From the NCBI GenBank assembly GCA_963920635.1, contig OY987298.1, positions 68,841,949-68,905,948 on the forward strand: a DNA stretch of 64,000 bases. The letters are read 5' to 3'. This document shows, piece after piece, positions 38,211 to 50,956 of this stretch. The notes below the pieces were generated by a model that ran no database searches, was not told the DNA's origin, and saw only the letters and a program-made list of their open reading frames with translations. The translations under genes and the position numbers were made by a program. This DNA is from Pseudeuparius sepicola (taxonomy: Eukaryota; Arthropoda; Insecta; Coleoptera; Anthribidae). The number at the start of each line of letters is the position of its first letter. The stretch's first letter is position 1.

Positions 38211-40770
38211 TACATGTCCTGTGAAATAAAGCGCATGGAGGAGTAAATATAAAATAGGAAATAAAAAAATTAAAGTTGATTAACTTTTAACTTATTTTAT
38301 TTTATTGGAACACGTATTCTGCGCATGCGCTAATTTTTAATTTAGTGCTGCCACTGCCATGTTTCATTATCGCGGAAGAAGCAGAAAGGCGACTCTAACC
38401 TAACTTTAAGAAAGTAAAATCAAATAAAGGTAACAATATTTATAATTTGATAATTATTCTGTGTTTTTGTGTAACATAAGTACTTTTTGCAGAGTGTTAT
38501 AAAATGTCAATACGATTTGCTGTAGGTACAACACGTGTGCTAAACCAGGCATTTTATTGTTAAGCGTTATTTCATATTTACTTCATAATATCAATAATAT
38601 GTTAAATATCTTTTATTATTTTCCAGAATCAAAGATCATCCTCAGTATCCATTTCCAGATCGAAAATAAGCTTAATATGTATAGAAGTGGTTCTAAACTT
38701 TAAAAAACTGTTATATTTATATACTTATATATTTATATATATATATTATACTTAACAATAATACTTAATTTTGGAATTAGCATATAGATTTCTAAAATAG
38801 TTACTGTATACTTACCTAAAATGTGTCAAAAATTAGTATACAAATATAAAAAGCTTATGAATTAAATGAATCTTCTCATTCTTTAAAATCAATTTGTACC
38901 TATTACTAAGTAATGTAAAGGACGTTTGAATAGAACGTGACCCTCAACAGGAAAGTTTTATTTTCTAGTTATTTTTTATTGGATTTTTACATTAATCAGA
39001 AACTACAATTGAAACCATTGATAGGTAGGTACCTATTTACTACATCATTTTACAAAAGGGTAGATGTACCAAAAAGTTGAAAGAGGCAAAATTAATAATT
39101 AATGGTTACAGATAAATAATTTGACAAAATGTGACCTTCTCCATTTAACAATTACCTATTATTATCGTCTAGTTTCTAAAAACAAAATGGCCAGTGCATT
39201 GCCACCGCAAAGTGAGTAGGTACCTACTAATTAAAATTCACTGGTCACAATCTATTAAAACGGCGTTTAGATACCTACCTACTGTTCTTTAATTCCTTAT
39301 TTCCAAATATTTAGAAGTCGTTTTAAGGCCGTCATTAGCATTTGCGCAAAAGGCCTAATGACGGTCATTGTGATAAATATTTTTATATATCTAATTTTTG
39401 TCTCAAAATGTGAGTTAGATTAAAATTTGTATTGATCAAAAGTTTAAAATTGTACGTGCTCGCTACAGATCGAAAAAAGCCTTTTTATGGGTTAAAATGT
39501 TGAATCACCTCGTATGTGCTGTACATTGATTCTTAAGGAGCTATACCTTGAATCTACAATTTGTCCAGAGCTCTTGGCCATCAGCGGTGTTTTTCTATAA
39601 AGGCATTGCATGCATCTACCTCGACCGCGATTCGAACCAAGGTCGATCAAAGGCAGAAAAACATGCAGTCCAAATAGTTCGATGATGCATCGAATATCTG
39701 TAAAATTTTAAAAAGCTCCTAAACATGTTGGGATTTCTTTACGTTATTCTCTTGGTTAAAACAAATATTTTTTGTTATTGCATTGATCGCCTATCTTTAT
39801 CACGAGATCCGCAAATTCGAGTTAAATAAAGGTATTTTTTAAATTGAAAACAGCATATTTCAAAAACTGAAAAGATAATACAAAATTTTATATTATTTTG
39901 GTTGAATTGACGAGCAAATTTCAAAAATGGAAAAAATAAAGATTTTTCTATTTAAAAAATATATAAATTTGGCCTGCCACGCATTTGCGAAATACTCTCT
40001 GTATACAGTTTCTTATTATTCCAGAAAACTGCATAAACCTTCCTACAAATTTTATCTAAAACTTGTTTTCCTGCTCCCTCCCCCGTATACACTTTACATA
40101 CTCGCCAACAGGCCCGAAAGCGAAAGTCAAATGTTCGAGGTGCCCTGTTATTTTGGTTGCTAGCTGCGAAAGTGGTTGCTAGGTACAAAAAGTATTGCTT
40201 AGCAACCCTTACGTAGCAAGGACCTTAAAACCATTAATAAAATATATGTAGCAACGCGAATCTTGCGTCAATTTTAATAGGTTTCACAACAATCGTTTTA
40301 CAAACTGGTTTTAATCATAAAGAACACGAATTATACCAAAGAAAAATTAATAATTAAAATGTTTCTCTGGCGTCAAATAAGAGCCGCATAACAGAACAAA
40401 TTTGACAGGCACCGCGCTACCGGTAGGATGAGAGTACGCGATTAGTAATTCGTAGATCCATGGATCAAATCCCACACAAAGCTCAACATTTTTTATTTAT
40501 TTTTTATTATCGCTGCATTCTGCCTCTTATATTTATCACTGATTATCATTTTTAGTAATTGAACAAAGGTTATTTTGAAGATCATTATTACTCACAATCT
40601 ACTCCAAATGTAGGTATTTAGAGCTTTATTCAAAGTACCTATAACCTGAAATTTTCGGAAGCAGGAAAAATTTAATACATTGCACGATGCGTAAGCTCTT
40701 TTTTGGCCTCGGAGATACTTTTAATGACCGATGCAACGCTCGCGTTGCCTCGGCCAAAAAAGTGCACACG
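38211..40770. other. Intergenic, no gene recognised
   Basis: AT-rich, with a half-copy of the 3622 MITE family at 39340-39537. 40396-40460 has a 'ggatcaaatccc' B-box-like stretch but no convincing tRNA fold. 39927-40188 has overlapping open frames on both strands without resemblance to known proteins. Confidence 0.45.
39340..39537. repeat. Half-copy of the 3622 foldback MITE
   Basis: Shares 'ttttgtctcaaaatgtgag', 'cgctacagatcgaaaaaagc' and 'gttgaatcacc...gctgtaca' with 3800-3996. Confidence 0.65.
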
Positions 40771-40992
40771 AAAGCCGCGTCCAGACAGTGTGTAGCGCTT
40801 GCAAGCATCTGCGAACGCGAACACAACAAACATCGCAAACACCTAATCTGGACGGTTGTTTTCGCCGTTTGCATAAGCTTGCAAGCATCTACGAATCTTG
40901 AAAACAACCGTCCAGATTAGGCGTTTGCGATGTTTGCGGTGTTCGCGTTCGCAGATGCTTGCAAGCGCCACACACTGTCTGGACGCGGCTTT
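40771..40992. repeat. Palindromic MITE, ~222 bp
   Basis: 'aaagccgcgtccagacagtg' at 40771 is mirrored by 'cactgtctggacgcggcttt' ending 40992. The inner parts around 'ctaatctggacggttgtttt' and 'aaaacaaccgtccagattag' are also inverted. Both strands carry open frames only because of the symmetry. Confidence 0.85.
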
Positions 40993-41929
40993 ACGCATCT
41001 GGCAATGTAAATAACTATTTTGTATTGTTTGTATTTGTCAATTTTTTTTCAATTATTCTAACAAGAACAGTTAAAGTAAATGCGCCAACAAATGATTGCA
41101 AATGACAAAACGTATCGAAGTAAATGTTCGAAGTACCTATTAAAAAAATAAGTTTAGTATCAGATTGTATTTATCGTCCACGTCAATTATTATACTGTAC
41201 CTATATACTTCGTGTTGGCTGAGAAATACATAGTTTTAGATACTCGCTGTTTCGACAATAACGCCAAAATTGATAATATGAGCAATTTTGAAGACACAGA
41301 GACTTGGTAAATCTAGCCCTGATGGTGAGTTTAGAAATAAAATTATATTTTTTCGTTATCCACAGAAAATAAGTTTAGGTTTTTGTTAAGATAATTCAAT
41401 GCCAATGTAAATCAAAAAGCTTGTCGCGCGAATTGTAAAGAAAACACATACATATTTGCTTATCAACCAATCACTGTCCAATAAAATTAATTGGTACCTA
41501 CTTTTTTATGAACGTTTCGCGCATCAATATTTTTGATTTAAAAAACTTGTCGCAATTCGTGGTTTATTTGCCTCGGCCAGAGGCCTCGGCAACTCAATTC
41601 CACATGAGTAAAAGTTGAACTCAGTGTCTTGGTACATAAATAACTATTTTAAACACATTTTCTTATTTTTGGTCAAACTTTTAGACAAAATTATTTTACT
41701 AAGTAATTATTTTGTTGCAAAAATTGATGCACAAAGTTGCGGTGAAACGGTGACACCTATGAAAGTTTGTTCTAAACAAACCGGAACACCCTGTGTAACA
41801 CAAAGAAGTACCGAAGCACCATACACCACCGTGTCCGATGTCAAAATAATGAGACATACTTGGAGCCTAAAGATGGCCATTTCCATAGTACGCATTTTAA
41901 TTGCCTATAATAGAGCGTTGACACCTTCC

Positions 41930-42775
41930 TGGGGCAGGACCGACACTATAAAGACCCGCAAGGCCTACTATAAAGACAGGCCATGGCGCACGAAAATCAC
42001 GTGACCATCTTAGTCCGGCGTTACATGTCATTTGTCACATACATACCTGTTTTGAGAAGTTTTAAGCGTTTAAAGTGTTAAATAAATGTCTTAGTGGGTC
42101 TATTTACAGTATACTGAGGTGAGTTTTCATTTCTATTTCATAAAAAATAACCTAAAAAGCAAATATTGGGTCTGTTTACATTATTTGATTTTTATTTTAA
42201 ATTATAAATATCATCTTTGGGACTATTAAAATGCCTCGACACTGTAGTGTTGTTAAAACATATTACAAAAGCCAGTAAGAAAATGTCACCATAAAAACAT
42301 TTGCTTTGCCTGGAGATGAAAATTTGCACCAAAAAATGTATTCGTCAAATTTCAACTGAGGTTTCATTTCTAAAGAACCCTTAAGTATGTGTGACTAACA
42401 CATTTTTAAGAAAGTGAAATAATTAAAGTGGACATTACGTTTTATTAGGAGAATATAGAAAATATCACCTAAACGAAAGGAAGGCGCTGCTGTCCCAACA
42501 ATTTTTGAGAATGTGCCAAAATATTTGAGTGCAGTGCCGTTTAACTCTCAGCCCAAACAGCTCAGGCAGGTTGGAAATTTTCAAAAAGCAATTAGGGAAA
42601 GCCTGCATGCACAATACCAATAATATAATAAACGAAAGAAAACTCGCCAAATTATTACGAAATTTGTTTTCTCTACTTATCTCCAAAAATGCCGTTTATT
42701 ATATAGGACTAAGTTGATCACGTGACTACGCGTTCTGCGTTAGCGCCATGTCCTGTCTTCATCGTTGGCCTCGAA
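41930..42775. mobile_element. Possible P-element-like relic with THAP-like fragment
   Basis: 41960-42030 and the reverse complement of 42700-42765 align (gacaggccatggcgc / gacaggacatggcgc, then tcacgtga and cttagtcc), giving ~70-bp inverted ends. Between them, 42231-42330 reads MPRHCSVVKTYYKSQ, a stop, then TIKTFALPGDEN, like a degraded THAP zinc-finger start. P-type transposases carry such a domain. The evidence is thin and the gene is broken. Confidence 0.35.
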
Positions 42776-44805
42776 AGACCCAAGCATGACGTCATATTTC
42801 ATTGTTGTTTGCGGACTGGGGTGGCGTTACTCGCGACTTATTATTTTTAGTTTTTATAACAGGGGTATTCTGTGGTTATAGGTATGTCAGTTTGTGAATC
42901 AATTGCAGAAGAATAAACACTATTTTGAAAATGAGGGATGATCTGTTCAACCAGTTGAAGAATCTAGAATTCTGGATATTATATTTTGGAATTAATCCAG
43001 TAAATTTAATTGGATTTATATGGGTAATAATGCAATTCATTGGGTAAGAAAAATTTTCTTATCCATCGATAGTACACCATATAGAAAGCTTAAATCCGAA
43101 TTTTCGACCATCAACCCTTTGCAGGTTTTCCGCCATCTTGAATTTAGTTTTTCGCGGATAACAGCTGTATTTTTAATTTTACCAAAAAAATAGTCGATAC
43201 CATTTTAAAGGAAAAAAAGGTGCTCTGCAAATTGGTTCTCTTGTCATTTTCTTGAATTTTGCATATATAACAAGTTATAAGAAAATAATCTTCAAAAAAG
43301 GGGTTGTAACTTTTTTCACACCTAATATCTTTTTTTCTGCTAACGACGGCGCGAAATTTTCTTAACAAAAGTTGTTCACTTCAAAATTACATATGATATT
43401 TGCCTGAATAAGTTTTTTCTATCAGCAATAGTTTATCTCCGGTACCATCTCAAAGTTGCGCGCAACGTCTCCTGTCACCTCGTAGCGCCAAAGTACGCGC
43501 GCTATACCTTGACTGTACTTCGCAAAATTTCCCAAGTTTTTTATACCGGACTGTACTTTATGTAAAGCATAATAATTAATTGTGTCCACGCGTAGTAGTT
43601 TATGGTACAAGGACGAAAAGGTGAGTTTTTCGGACGGATGCAGACTTCACAGGCCGAGGCGCAGTCGAGGCTGGCGAACCGCTGGAGTACCTACGTGTAT
43701 TATACAATATTTTTTATTCGAATGTGCTTAGATATATTTACTTATTTAAAAAAGTAGAAAATTAAGATCAGAAATTAATGATACTGTTTAGTTTTCATTG
43801 CAATAAATCCTAGTTACCTATGGACTTCTGCACGGAGAAAAAAATATATTTAAAGCTTTAATAAAAATAATAATGTGTATTAGGAAATTTAATACACTCT
43901 TTGGCACAGCAATTCTATATTTTACGAAATTTGTATAAAATTGGCTGTATTATAAGAGTAAATATACTGGTGTTTGGTTTAACAACTTGTATGCGTTTTA
44001 AATCTAAAAACTAAGATGATATCACATAATATTCATGTTTTTAATTTGACTATTTGTTATATTCACTATTAATAAAGCGTATAATAGTTTCGAAAATATT
44101 TTTCTATGGTGCAATATTACTTATTATAAAATTTAATTAATATATATTTGTTTATAATATGGTAGTGAAAATATTGGAGTGTTACTTTAAATATATTTTA
44201 TAGTAATTATTAGTGGTCGATGTAAATCTTCCAGACGTTTTTGCTGATCGTACCCGTAAGCATCTGCAGTGACGACTCGTCTTATGTGGATCGCAACTTA
44301 TTATCAGAAGATTGCACTAGATATTACTTTACTTAGGAATTTGATGATTAGTTACAGTCCCTCAATGGACGAGTCACCACTAAAGATGCTCTCCAGTTAC
44401 GACTAGCAAAATGTCTAGAACATGACCATGGCGCAACAGCCCGGTAATTCATTCTTACATGGAAAACATCCGTGATAGCCTAAAAATAAGAGAAATAAAA
44501 ATTACATGGAGCGAGAATTTAATAAAAAATATTTATGTATTTACTTACATTTCCATCCAAGGGAATCCAAAATAAAATTCACATGACAATTCAATAGTTT
44601 GCTCCATGGCCAACTAGACGTTCATAGGTAACTAAGATTTTTTTTATTGTAATTAAAAATAAACAGTAGCATTTCCGATCTTAATTTTCTACTTTTTGAA
44701 ATAAGTAGCTAGTATATGTACGTATCTAAGCATATTTGAATAAAAAATATTGTATGATACAAGGAGAAAAAGTTGTTTTTCGTACTCCTGCGGTTCGCTA
44801 GTCTC

Positions 44806-46325
44806 AGGCAGAAGCCTTTGCGGATTCTTTTGAGCGACAGTTTTCAGAAAATCAAGACGACTTGGATTGGGAGGACGAGGTTATAGGCCACGCCCGCCGA
44901 ACATTAAGAAACGCGCCCCCGGGGCAAATTGAATTTTGTCAACCAAATGAAATATATTACCTTATTAGAGCACTTCCCGTCCGCAAGGCCCCGGGAATTG
45001 ATGGTATTTCTAACAAAGCTTTAAAACTTTTACCTAAGAAATTCAAAATTGCCATCCTAAATTTAACTAATGGTATACTAAGGTCGCAACATTTCCCAAA
45101 GCTCTGGAAAAAATCACAGATTATTGCAATTCCCAAAAAAAGTGGTTCGATTTTTCCAAGCGATTTCAGACCTATCAGTCTTTTGTCATCCATATCTAAA
45201 ATTGTTGAAAGAATCATACTATCTAGACTTCTTACAGAAACTGAGGAACAAAATCTAATACAGAGGGAACAATTTGGCTTCCGTGCGCTTCATAGCACGG
45301 AATTGCAGGTATGTCGACTAGTTGAAATCGTAACGGCAAATATACAAGAGAGGAAAAACGCAGGAACACTGTTGTTAGGCATCGCAAAAGCTTTCGATAA
45401 TGTGTGGCATTGGGGGCTGTTATACAAAATGCTAAGGGGCGGTATAACAGTTCCTATGGCACGCCTTATCAAAAGTTTTCTCTTTGAGAGAAAATTTTGC
45501 GTCAGAATTGACGGAAAATATTCGACTACGAGAAGCATCGAGGCGGGCGTCCCGCAGGGCTCGGTGCTTGGTCCAATTTTATACTCCCTGTATATTGGCG
45601 ACTTAGCACCCCTCCCGAATACGCACCTATTTCTATACGCGGACGACACCGCAATTCTAGCTACCGGAAAATCACTTCGTTTTATAAAGGTATATATGCA
45701 AAATGCCATAGACTCATTGCTAGAATATTTCTTGAAGTGGAAAATCAAGATAAATGCCAACAAGACTCAAGCCATTTTAATTTCCAAAAAAAGAACGCTC
45801 CCGATCATCGACAACATTGTTGTCGACGGCAACGCTATAGAGTGGTCCAGGGAAGTTACATACCTCGGTGTTATCATCGATGTTAAACTTACCTGGGCCC
45901 CTCATATCAATAACCGTGTTAAGGCTAAGTCGGCAATAGCGGCACTCTTCTTCCTTTTAGCCCGCGACTCCAAGTTGAGTTCCACCAGTAAATTACTGTT
46001 ATACAAGCAGGTAATAAGGCCCATTATGTTGTACGCGTGTGCCGCCTGGAGCTTCGCGTTTAATAACCAATTAAACAAGCTCCGGGTGGTGCAAAACAAA
46101 TGCCTTAGACTCGTTAGCGGGGCGGAGTGGTACGTCTCGAACTCCACCATACATCGCGATATGAATCTACCTCTGATCAAAGACTTTATTAGAACACATA
46201 CCCAAAAGGTCTACGACACTACAATCCCTAATCATCCGAATCAGCTCCTTACAGACACTTGCATTTACGACCTAAATAGGAGGCTACCACATCGTCGCCC
46301 ACGCTATATACTCCAAGACGACTAA
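44806..46325 (+). pseudogene. Reverse transcriptase ORF2 fragment, Jockey clade
   Basis: An open frame from the truncation point encodes about 505 residues: AEAFADSFERQFSENQ, KAPGIDGISNKALKLLP, SDFRPISLLSSISKIVERII, the B motif AGVPQGSVLGPILYSLYIGD, the catalytic LFLYADDTAI box, and a thumb ending HRRPRYILQDD. The endonuclease domain is missing. Motif A reads LLGIAKAFDNVWH where the family has LLDIAKAFD, so the metal-binding Asp is Gly (codon ggc, near 45379) and the enzyme should be dead. The frame is otherwise uninterrupted, so the copy is fairly young. Confidence 0.9.
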
Positions 46326-46603
46326 CCATGCTTTTAGTCATTTTAATAAAATCAATCACATTGTATATTTCATCGAATTCCATCCACAACTTATCATCAT
46401 TATTATCATTATTTAAATTAATCTAAGATATTTTTAGTTCAAATTGGCAAATGCTAAAAAATTCACTTAGAGGTCGCGCACCTCACTCAAGACTATTGCC
46501 CAGCACTTAAAAACCCTATTTTAAAGAATATTGTTATTAGAGGGAACAAGACATAACAATGTCGCCCTTATTCATTTTCATGACAAAAAGCTAAAAAGCT
46601 AAA
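44806..46603 (+). mobile_element. 5'-truncated Jockey-like LINE with 9-bp target duplication
   Basis: The insertion is flanked by gctagtctc at 44797-44805 and 46604-46612. It begins inside ORF2 ('aggcagaagcc') and ends in a short tandem tail ('aaaaagctaaaaagctaaa'). 5' truncation and a short target duplication are the normal signature of target-primed reverse transcription. It interrupts the right arm of the 43.0-47.3-kb foldback. Confidence 0.9.
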
Positions 46604-47718
46604 GCTAGTCTCGACTGCGCCTCGGCCACATTCGTATCCGAAAAACTCAACTTTTCGTACTTGTACCATAAACTACGACACGCGGACACAAATAATTATT
46701 GTGCTAATAATATGTCAAAATACAGTCAGGTATAAAAATTTGGGAAAATTTGCAAGGTACCGGCAAGGTATAGCGCGGGTACTTCGACCCTATACGAGGT
46801 GCCAGGAGACGTTGCGTTAACTTTGAGACGCTACCAGAAATAAACTATTACTGATAGAAAAAAGTTGTTTAGACAAATATCATAGGTAATTTTGTGTTGT
46901 TAAGAAAATTTTGCGCTGTCGTTAGCAGAAAAAAAGATATTAGATGTGAAAAAAGTTTGCAAACCCTTTTTTCTCGATTATTTTCTTATAACTTGTTATA
47001 TATGCAAAATTCAAGTAAATGTCAAGAGAACAAATTTGCAGAGCACCTTTTTTCCTTCAAAAATGGTATGAACTATATTTTCGGTAAAATTAAAAATACA
47101 GCTGTTATCCGCGAAAAACTAATTTACCACTAAATTCAAGATGGCGGAAAACCTGCAAAGGGTTGATGGTCCAAAATTCGGATTTAAGCTTTTTATATGG
47201 TGTACCATCGATGGATAAAAAAGTTTTTCTTACCCAATGAATTGCAATATTAAACCTTAAATTTACTGAACTAAATGGTATTTTGTACCGTATGCAAGAA
47301 TGAAAATTTTGTTTATAGCCCCAAAGCGAACCAATGGTCCACTTTATAAGAAGAAACTGGAAAATCTAATGCGTTCTATACTACTTACACTACAACTAGC
47401 CAAGGACTTCATTTCACACCAAAAGGTACCAAAATACTCTGGCTTGTTTTTAGACCCGCTTTTCTTAATAAAATCTATAAATATATGCCATGTAAACTTG
47501 TCAAATTAAAGGAACGTAACAAACAAGCATTTTATTTTATTCTGGATGTTAAATTCGTTGTAACACGCATTTGCATGCTTTTATTTTATAAAAAAATCTG
47601 TAACAATGGTTTTTTAACATTAATCCACCCTGTCCATTTTTTCTTCGTGTGGCACCAGTGGTGATCGGTTGAAACAACGCTATACACAGGTCTTTAATAT
47701 GTTGGTCCAGCCTGGGGA

Positions 47719-47766
47719 ATATAATATCACAGAAAATATTCGTAGTATATTTTCTGTGATAATATA
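47719..47766. repeat. Short perfect hairpin
   Basis: 'tataatatcacagaaaata' and 'tattttctgtgataatata' flank a 7-8-bp loop. Isolated; perhaps the remnant of a MITE. Confidence 0.7.
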
Positions 47767-47970
47767 TTAAAATAGACTACTTCATCTTTCGTGTGAGCTT
47801 CGCTAAGATAACGTTGAAGCCATTAAAATGTGGGCACTTTCTGTTCTCACTAAGTTGGGCGTGATTTAAATATCGCGTCTTTGGGGACTTTATCAAAAGC
47901 CGTCAATAATTATCAAAAAAAATATTAATTCCAGAACAGCTGATCAACTAATTTACGGGATTATTACAAA

Positions 47971-48415
47971 AGTAAATGGATGTATACTAAAATCTCTCTT
48001 TAACTGGACACTAGATTTATGTTGCATATCCCTAGAATTTCTGGCCCCTAGAATGACAGGCGACGCCAGAGCCGTACTCAGAAAATTTGATGTTAAGTTA
48101 GGATATCTGCGTTATTTTGTTTTAATAGCAGTCATATTAGTGATGTACCTACATTATTAAGTATGTGGTCATCATAGCAAAGAATTACCTATTTTTCATT
48201 TTGATTTAAATGTGACACTTAGAATCAACGTAGATATATCTGACATCATCAATGATGATGTCAGATATTTAACCTTCGCATGATGATTCATCATGCGAAG
48301 TGACTTAATGTGCCCGCCCTGGTCTTAATGCGACCAACTTTAGGTAACTAAATTTAAAAAATGCAATTTCTGGTGTCTACTTAAAGAGAGATTTTAGTAT
48401 ATATGTCCATTTACT
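47971..48415. repeat. MITE related to 36922-37339
   Basis: 'agtaaatgga..tatactaaaatctctcttta' is mirrored by 'taaagagagattttagtata..tccatttact'. Internal mini-palindromes lie at 48243-48275 (tgacatcatcaatgatgatgtca) and 48284-48301 (tcgcatgatgattcatcatgcga). Non-coding. Confidence 0.75.
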
Positions 48416-48499
48416 GCGATTCATTACTCTAGTAATATATCCAACTGTTCGGTTATACAGTTTTATAACAAGAACTTGTGTAGACATTAATATTACAAG

Positions 48500-48720
48500 T
48501 TCGGGTGAGTATAACAGCTCTTTGGATCCACGCTAACGGTATGGTTTCCGAGGAACTTTTTATGTTGTACTTCATTTTAAATCACAGGGCAATCTGACTA
48601 AAATCATACCAAAACATACAGTTTGCGGATTCATGCGTTATTTTCATGAAAATATATGCATCATAATGCTCTCTAAAAAGCATACTGAGTCACAAACAAA
48701 AATCTGTCACTATCTCCCGG
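48500..48720. repeat. Partial copy of the gaccgggag foldback
   Basis: Shares 'tttggatccacgctaacggtat', 'aatcataccaaaacat' and the terminal 'ctgtcactatctcccggtc' with 37900-38210. It ends precisely where the twin hairpins begin. Confidence 0.7.
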
Positions 48721-48730
48721 TCGCATTTTT

Positions 48731-48849
48731 CCGTTTCCTATACGGTTAGCGCAACCGAGTGCGCTAATCGTATAGGAAACGGAGGCGAGACCTGCTTTCC
48801 GTCTCCTATACGGCTAGCGCAACCGAGTGCGCTAGTCGGGTAGGAAACG
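48731..48849. repeat. Twin hairpins with identical loop
   Basis: Two ~50-bp stem-loops in tandem: 48731-48782 and 48800-48849. Each has a stem of the form 'cctatacggctagcgc' and the same 8-base loop aaccgagt. The stems differ by compensated and uncompensated changes. Confidence 0.85.
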
Positions 48850-49198
48850 TGGCGAAATATACAAATATACAAATAGTTTTCTTTGAAATAAACCAATGAA
48901 AAACAAAAATCACTAAAAATTGCGATAGTGGGTACTTACCTATAAATAAGAAGAAAAGACCATTGAGTGAAAATATTTTTCTCAACGCAATAACAAATGC
49001 AAAAAGTCATGATAGTACTCACTCGTTGTTCAGAATATTGATCTGTATTTTTTTTTATATTATTCCTCTACCCTGCAGGGTGTTGAAATTTCCAGAAAAA
49101 TATCGAAGATTTTGAATAAATTTTCTGTAAATTAATAAATCGAAGCCAAACTTGGTAGTCGCTAGGTCTAACTGGAGTGCCAAATTATGGTAGTACGA

Positions 49199-49658
49199 GG
49201 ATCGATCAATAAGTACCCGTGTTTGACGACAGGTGACGATGTTGAGGGAATTTGACATTACCGTCGTGTACTGTCATCTGTCAAACCACATCATACTAAA
49301 TTTCAGATTGATTCAGAGGTTAGTTTTTATCTGACAGTCCATACGTGTTTCGTGTCTCTCGATAAAATTTGACCACGTTTGTATTCAATAAACCAATATC
49401 GTGACGGTGAACTTCGCTTTTATTTCTTCGCATGTTTTCGGTCCAAAAATAAAAAGCGAATTTCTGATCGATATTGCTCTTTTTCCATTTTATCGAAAGA
49501 CACAAAACAGGTAAGATAGAATAAATGTCAAATAAAAACTAACCTATAAATGAGTCTGAAATTTAGTATGGTGTGGTTTAACAGATGACAGTACAGGGCG
49601 GTAATGTCAAATTCCCTTAGCAACACCACCTGTCGTTAAACATACTTATTGATCGGGA
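49199..49658. repeat. Foldback MITE (gatcaataagta tips)
   Basis: Inverted halves: 'cgatcaataagta' against 'tacttattgatcg', 'ggtaatgtcaaattccc' regions, 'tgaaatttagtatg' regions, and a central 'tctcgataaaat/attttatcgaaaga' stem. Non-coding. Confidence 0.8.
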
Positions 49659-50744
49659 CTGCCAGTGGCGTACTTGCGAAGGATCGACATTACTTAATTT
49701 GCAACAAACTAGTCCGGCTCTGTGTAATACAACATTTTATTACATTTTTGTAGAGACCATAAAATTCTCTACAAAAGTCATCTTTTGAGATTTTTCCATA
49801 TCTGTCAGGGTTTCAAGGCAAACACGAGTTTTGTGATGGAATTATCAAAGTTATTTTACTAATGCTAAATAACACAGTTGCAACCAGCTGTCAAGTTTTT
49901 TCTTGAAATCGACCCAAGAATCTTCCCTTGAAATTTTGTGACATATAAGGCAAGGTAGGGTAAGTGGGTCCCTGGGGTAAGTGGGCCACCTCATTACAAA
50001 ATCTATGCTATGTCTATTTTAGTTTGTTTCTGTATTTTGCATCGTTGTTGTCAATGCCACCTATCCCCCGCAGCACGAACTTTTGTAATTTCTCAGTTGT
50101 GGTGTGGTAAATGCAAATGGCCGCCGAGTGTATAAGGTCAATTTTGTGCTTTACAACTTTGATCTATTCATGCTATTCTGTTAATTGTGCAGCAGGTTTT
50201 GGGAGGAGACGTCCATTTTTATGAATAGAGGTAAGTAACAGGGGCATTTTAAGTATGTATTTGCTTGTTATTGTAGATTATAAAATTTGTAGGTTATAAA
50301 GAGGGGGACCCAGTTCCCCCACAAAATTTACTCCTTGGGGTAAATGGACCCCTCACATAAAGTACAATACCAATTTGGTTGCAGAATAGGTAGAGTGTAC
50401 CAAAAGAAAACAGCAAGGGGTGCCGATAGTGGATGTTACAGGTTACAGTCGGCAAGAGCTCCAAGCCGCCTAGTGATGTAAAAATTTCTTGTTCTTGCCT
50501 TGCTCTTTCTTGTTCTTGTCTTGTTCTTGCAGCAAGAACAAGACAAGAAGTAGTGGAGCAAGAAGCTCTTGCTCCAGCAAGAAGACAATATTTTTGTCAA
50601 GAAATTTGCAAGAAACAAGATTTCTTGCTTTCTACCGATGGCAAGTAAATGAGACAAATAAACAAGGGAAACGTGATTTATTTAAATCATATTAATAAGA
50701 AACAAAGTAGGTAATTATTTTATACAAAAAAAAACTGAAACTAC

Positions 50745-50888
50745 AGTTTGTTCAGCGAATGTTCGGCCCTACGTCACAACTCCCGTCCTTGTCTTACTCA
50801 TGAATATACGATGGATATCGGTCGTATATTCACGAGTTAGACAAGGACGAGAGTTGTGACGTAGGGCCGAACATTCGCTGAACAAACT
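50745..50888. repeat. 144-bp palindrome inside the hAT element
   Basis: 'agtttgttcagcgaatgttc' is mirrored by 'gaacattcgctgaacaaact'. 'acgtcacaactcccgtcctt' has one mismatch to its mirror. Probably a MITE. Confidence 0.85.
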
Positions 50889-50956
50889 ATAGGTACCAAG
50901 GTAGGTACCTACTTAAATCTTAAACGTGAACATGACATTACTGACATTACTAGTAA

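Larger units (their letters stand above)
43000..47270. repeat. Large foldback element (arms ~800 bp), right arm split by a LINE
   Basis: The left arm, about 43028-43835, is matched in reverse by 44600-44805 plus 46604-47245. Without the LINE and one duplication the element is about 2.4 kb, with a loop of about 760 bp (43836-44600). Stretches such as 'agcagaaaaaaagatattag' and 'gaggcgcagtcgag' are shared. The frames in each arm (beginning MLRKFRAVVSRKKD or MLLRKFCAVVSRKKD) are mirror copies without known homology. Outer borders are approximate. Confidence 0.8.

Noticed and set aside
39927..40188. Overlapping open frames on both strands
   Set aside because: No family resemblance, splice signals or promoter; probably chance openness.
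40396..40460. tRNA gene or tRNA-derived SINE
   Set aside because: A B-box-like ggatcaaatccc is present, but the A box and cloverleaf stems do not form convincingly and no SINE tail is clear.
40626..40920. Two ~80-90-codon frames on opposite strands
   Set aside because: Both arise from the palindromic MITE at 40771-40992.
41615..42004. 129-codon open frame
   Set aside because: It runs across unrelated repeat material into the P-like terminal repeat; no conserved pattern.
43144..47133. Pair of similar proteins beginning MLRKFRAVVSRKKD / MLLRKFCAVVSRKKD
   Set aside because: They are mirror images generated by the foldback arms, diverge in frame, and have no known relatives.
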